Assembly: GCA_934486875.1 (NCBI GenBank)
Contig: CAKSPU010000001.1
Span: 101,630 to 165,629, forward strand
DNA: 64,000 nt
Source of the DNA: an uncultured Oscillospiraceae bacterium
GTDB taxonomy: Bacteria; Bacillota; Clostridia; Oscillospirales; Ruminococcaceae
Direction: 5' to 3'
Below, in pieces: positions 60,742-64,000 of the stretch (positions within the stretch are counted from its first letter, which is position 1; each line of letters opens with the position of its first letter). The notes beneath the pieces are model-generated. The model had not been told where the DNA came from, searched no databases, and saw only the letters and a program-made list of their open reading frames with translations. Both the position numbers and the translations under genes were made by a program.

Positions 60742-62143
60742 AAGCATTGCCGCAGAGTATTTCAGCTTATCGGCAGCACTGGTCGCAGCATCGCTCATAT
60801 TTATGTCTGCGATCATTATCAGCTTTTCCGTATCCACATACAAGAATGACCGCAAGCACCAGCTGGAGCGGCTTTCCGAGGAAGTGCGGGTAAGTGTGTC
60901 CGCATATCTTTCGGAGGGCGAAGGCGGGGCAGAGCCTCTTCGTGAGATACTGCCCTCTGCCGCTGCGAGCACAGGTGCGGAGTATATTTTGTTTGACAGT
61001 GAGGGTGATGTTTTGGCTTGTTCCGAGGCATCACCTTGTTCACATACGGGAAAACTGAGTGAGCGTTCAATGCAGGGCTCCCGTCCCGAGGGAAGCTTTG
61101 CTATGGACAGTATGGGCGGGTTCTATCCCGTGTCACGCCTTAATATGCTTTATTCCCTGAACTGCGGCGGGGAGGCGTATTATCTTGCCGCAAGTCTTTC
61201 TGCGGACGGATTTACAGGCTACCTTAAGGCGATGGTCATTCTTTTTGCGGCAGGCTTTGCCGTGATAATGCTGGCAGTCTTCCCTCTGCTCAAATATACC
61301 ATAAACCGTATCCTCACTCCCCTTAAGGAGATGACCCTTGCGGCAAAGAGATTCGGTGAGGGCGATTTTTCGGAGAAGGTCTGCGTTACCGATCAGAACG
61401 AAATGGGCTTTCTTGCAAATACCCTTAATGATATGGCAAGCTCACTTGAAGCTATTGAGGAAAACCGAAAGAGCTTTATCTCCAATGTGTCCCACGAGCT
61501 GAGAACTCCTATGACCACTATCGGCGGATTTGTTGACGGCATTCTTGACGGAACTATCCCCGAAAACAGGCAGAGAGAGTATTTAAGGACAGTCTCGGAG
61601 GAGATAAACCGTCTTGCACGTCTTGTCCGCTCAATGCTCAATATCTCAAAGTATGAAGCGGGCGAAATGGAGCTTCAGACGGAAAATTTCGACATCACGG
61701 AGCTTACTGTCAAGACTGTTCTGCTTTTTGAAAAGCGTATTGACGGCAAAAATATCGACATTAAGGGACTTGACACGGAAAAATTGTACGTCAATGCGGA
61801 TATGGATCTTGTTCAGCAGGTAATTTACAACCTGACCGAGAATGCTGTTAAATTCGTCAACGAGGGCGGCTATATCTCCTACAGCTTCGGCGTTGAGGAC
61901 GGTATGGCGGCTGTGGTGATACGAAACAGCGGCGAGGGTCTTAAGAAAAATGAGATCAACAAGGTTTTTGACAGATTTTACAAAACCGACGAATCAAGGG
62001 GTAAGGACAAGACGGGCGTTGGTCTCGGTCTGTCCATTGTACGTTCGATAATCAAGCTGCACAACGGTTCGGTACTCGTCCGCAGCAGGGCGGGGGAATA
62101 TACCGAGTTTGAATTTACGCTTCCTTTGGGAAGCTGTCCGTAA
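60734..62143 (+). CDS. Sensor histidine kinase
   Basis: 469 residues. Two membrane helices (about 11-33 and 165-187) flank an extracellular sensor region of about 130 residues with no recognised fold; a HAMP domain (about 190-240), the phosphorylated His254 in SHELRTPM, and the ATPase boxes (LTENAVKF, GVGLGLSIVRSI) follow. With the overlapping response regulator and the HtrA gene downstream it resembles CssRS/VicRK-type envelope sensors; the signal is unknown. Confidence 0.94.
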   Translation: MRKSIAAEYFSLSAALVAASLIFMSAIIISFSVSTYKNDRKHQLERLSEEVRVSVSAYLSEGEGGAEPLREILPSAAASTGAEYILFDSEGDVLACSEASPCSHTGKLSERSMQGSRPEGSFAMDSMGGFYPVSRLNMLYSLNCGGEAYYLAASLSADGFTGYLKAMVILFAAGFAVIMLAVFPLLKYTINRILTPLKEMTLAAKRFGEGDFSEKVCVTDQNEMGFLANTLNDMASSLEAIEENRKSFISNVSHELRTPMTTIGGFVDGILDGTIPENRQREYLRTVSEEINRLARLVRSMLNISKYEAGEMELQTENFDITELTVKTVLLFEKRIDGKNIDIKGLDTEKLYVNADMDLVQQVIYNLTENAVKFVNEGGYISYSFGVEDGMAAVVIRNSGEGLKKNEINKVFDRFYKTDESRGKDKTGVGLGLSIVRSIIKLHNGSVLVRSRAGEYTEFEFTLPLGSCP

Positions 62144-62213
62144 ATCAGCGGCATTGACCGCAAATGACAGGGCTGTTTATAAATGTGCTGCGAATCTGCC
62201 TTTGGAGGTCGGT

Positions 62214-63824
62214 ATGGAATTTTTTGAAAACGGGAATGCTCCCGAAAACAATGACGATAAAAGCAAGGCTGTAAATCCCGATATCAACAGGGACGGCGGC
62301 GTTTTTGCGGAAAAGGATTACGGCGAAGAGGCTGCAAAAAATGCGGCGGCACAGCCGAATTATGCTGCACAGCAGAATTATTATCAGGGCTGTCGGCAGA
62401 ACGGTATCGGTGCTGCCCCTGCGGCGGACAATGCTTACAGGCAGATGTATTCGGGTGCGGGCTCTGCGCCTGCTTACGGATATCCCGCAGGCGGACAGCA
62501 GCAGAATGGCACGGCTCAGTATCATCAGGCTGTGCCGATGACCGAGAACCCACAGAATAATTCTGCTCCGACATACGGAAATGCGTCGGCTTATGGCGGT
62601 AATGCTCAGTACGGAGGCGGTATGCCCCCTTATAATTATCCGCCGCAGGTGGACGCTGTGCCTGCTCCCGAGGAGGGGAAGAAAAAAGGCTCGGCGGTCT
62701 GGGTAATTGTTGTTATGGTAATAGTGCTGCTGCTGTTTTCGGCGGTTATGCTGCTGCTTGCGTTAAGTCACAAGGGCGACGGTGCCGAGAGCGGTGTGTC
62801 GGTCTCTGACGGTACTCAGGGCGGCTCTTCGGGCGGCGTTACTGTAAATATAAGTGTTGAGCCGAAGCCTGTTGAGAATGATGAGTTTTATCAGAACAAG
62901 GAAACGGGTCTGCTCACGCCTGCGGGGGCGGCAAATCAGGTGCTTCCCTCTATCGTAAATCTTTACGGCTATCAGGGAACTATTTTGCAGCCATACAACG
63001 AGGCTTCGGGCATTATTATATCCGAGGACGGGTATATCATCACGAATGCTCACGCTGTTGAAGATGTTGAAAGATTCAAGGCGAAGCTCAATGATGAACG
63101 TGAATTTGAGGCGAAGCTTATAGGCTCGGACACACGGACTGACCTTGCTGTGCTGAAAATCGAAGCTGATGACCTTGTACCTGCTGTTATCGGCAGCTCG
63201 TCGGATATGCTTCAGGGTGAGGAAGTCATTTCTATAGGCAATGCAGGGGGCTTTAATGACACGGTAACTGTGGGCAATGTCTCCTATGTTGACCGTGAGA
63301 TAAAAAGCTACACGGGCTATCCTATCAAATGTATTCAGACAGATGCTGCGCTCAACTTCGGAAATTCCGGCGGCGCACTGGTGAACCTTTACGGTCAGGT
63401 AATTGGCGTGGTTGTGAGCAAATACAGCTCCACGGGAAGCGAGAATATTGGATTTGCGATCTCGTCGGATTTTGCCGTGCCAATTATTGAGGACATCATT
63501 GAAAAGGGCTATGTGACGGGCAGAGCCAGAATTGGAATAATGTATAACTTCATCTCCCCCGACACGGCTGAGAGTATGGGCGTGAAACCCGGACTGCTCG
63601 TGGCTGAGATAGCCGAGGACTGCGATATACACAACACCAAGCTGGAGACAGACGATATTATTACGGAGATAGACGGCATTCAGATGATAACCGAAAACAG
63701 CGTGAAGGAGTTCCAGAATACCCACAAGGCTGGGGAAACTGTGAGCGCTAAGGTTTACAGGCTCGGTTTTAACGGCGAATCTGAGGAATTTGAAATTACT
63801 TTCAGGCTTGAAGAGCAAAAGTGA
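62214..63824 (+). CDS. Membrane-anchored HtrA-type serine protease with PDZ domain
   Basis: 536 residues. A cytoplasmic N-terminus of about 160 residues is low in complexity and rich in Gly, Tyr, Asn, Gln and Pro, then one membrane helix (about 161-186). The protease domain has His280 (TNAHAV), Asp310 (TDLAVL) and Ser385 (FGNSGGAL), and a PDZ domain (about 435-520) ends the protein. HtrA proteases degrade or refold damaged exported proteins. The ATG at 62214 has GGAGGT upstream and follows the histidine kinase by 70 bases; the three genes likely form an envelope-stress operon. Confidence 0.93.
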   Translation: MEFFENGNAPENNDDKSKAVNPDINRDGGVFAEKDYGEEAAKNAAAQPNYAAQQNYYQGCRQNGIGAAPAADNAYRQMYSGAGSAPAYGYPAGGQQQNGTAQYHQAVPMTENPQNNSAPTYGNASAYGGNAQYGGGMPPYNYPPQVDAVPAPEEGKKKGSAVWVIVVMVIVLLLFSAVMLLLALSHKGDGAESGVSVSDGTQGGSSGGVTVNISVEPKPVENDEFYQNKETGLLTPAGAANQVLPSIVNLYGYQGTILQPYNEASGIIISEDGYIITNAHAVEDVERFKAKLNDEREFEAKLIGSDTRTDLAVLKIEADDLVPAVIGSSSDMLQGEEVISIGNAGGFNDTVTVGNVSYVDREIKSYTGYPIKCIQTDAALNFGNSGGALVNLYGQVIGVVVSKYSSTGSENIGFAISSDFAVPIIEDIIEKGYVTGRARIGIMYNFISPDTAESMGVKPGLLVAEIAEDCDIHNTKLETDDIITEIDGIQMITENSVKEFQNTHKAGETVSAKVYRLGFNGESEEFEITFRLEEQK

Positions 63825-63831
63825 AAATATT

Positions 63832-63864
63832 AAGGCGGACGGTATTGGACTGTCCGCCTTTTTT
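63832..63864 (+). terminator. Terminator after the HtrA gene
   Basis: A 9-bp stem AAGGCGGAC and complement with an 11-base loop, followed by TTTT, 7 bases past the stop codon. Confidence 0.85.
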
Positions 63865-63960
63865 GGGTATATTTTGTTGTGATATTGCACATACAATGGC
63901 AATTAAATCAAGATGGTTAGAAGCAAAACTACCAAACCTAAAAAACCTGTCGAAAAAGTA

Positions 63961-63989
63961 TTGACAGGGGAGAAAAAGTGTGGTAATAT
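63961..63989 (+). promoter_or_regulatory. Promoter of a gene beyond the right edge
   Basis: TTGACA, 17 bp, TAATAT, with TATAAT also present 3 bases further on. The transcript would begin near the end of the window. Confidence 0.65.
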
Positions 63990-64000
63990 AATAAAGCTGT

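Noticed and set aside
62763-63902. A 379-codon open frame on the minus strand
   Set aside because: It is antisense to the HtrA protease domain and crosses its terminator.

Overview
The window looks like the chromosome of an anaerobic, gut- or rumen-type member of the Clostridia, most likely Ruminococcus or a close relative (Oscillospiraceae). This is inferred from gene content, Gram-positive style Shine-Dalgarno sites, a FabK-type fatty acid cluster, clostripain, and secreted proteins with ETEA-rich linkers. I did not find tRNA or rRNA genes, insertion sequences, prophage genes or CRISPR arrays. Most housekeeping promoters are unusually easy to read: many are TTGACA-like/TATAAT-like pairs with exactly 17 bp between the boxes.

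Layout. 1-1.2 kb: a redox/metal operon (partial DUF134-NifX fusion, a ferredoxin:thioredoxin reductase-like protein, thioredoxin). 1.2-7.7 kb: two YceG-type proteins (one fused to a trypsin-like protease), an unknown protein and an L,D-transpeptidase. 7.7-15.9 kb (minus strand): HD-GYP protein and DtxR-type repressor behind a promoter with an operator-like repeat, two AT-rich DUF4230 genes, a large ATP-binding LuxR regulator, a clostripain lipoprotein and an ETEA-repeat lipoprotein. 16-18.7 kb: rpmG-secE-nusG-rplK-rplA, ending in a terminator with no rplJ-rplL. 18.7-23.6 kb: cytidylate-kinase-like protein, exonuclease, membrane protein, epimerase, a surface protein and a small membrane protein.

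23.8-32.3 kb (minus strand) is an almost complete type II fatty acid synthesis operon: fabH, a 46-residue membrane protein, fabK, fabG, fabF, accB, fabZ, accC, accD, accA, acpP. The missing fabD is divergent and is followed by two tandem palindromes, aroE, a flavin reductase, tatD and a U32-like protein. A second U32-like paralogue lies downstream of polA.

37-53.4 kb is the most unusual part. A strongly codon-biased, probably cell-wall-attached protein is followed by an eight-gene transport locus behind a perfect consensus promoter: a 977-residue solute-binding protein with two N-terminal carbohydrate-binding-like modules, two pairs of sugar ABC permeases, an NHL-propeller membrane protein, a Yip1-family membrane protein and a DUF5696 protein, with no ATPase. 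A cytoplasmic GH95 fucosidase/galactosidase follows. Together they suggest capture, import and intracellular trimming of a fucosylated (or L-galactosylated) glycan; the substrate is inference.

53.4-64 kb: a TM2-domain protein, an isolated CheC, a lipoprotein, polA, the second U32-like protein, and a response regulator, histidine kinase and membrane HtrA protease that look like an envelope-stress module. A promoter at the right edge drives a gene outside the window.
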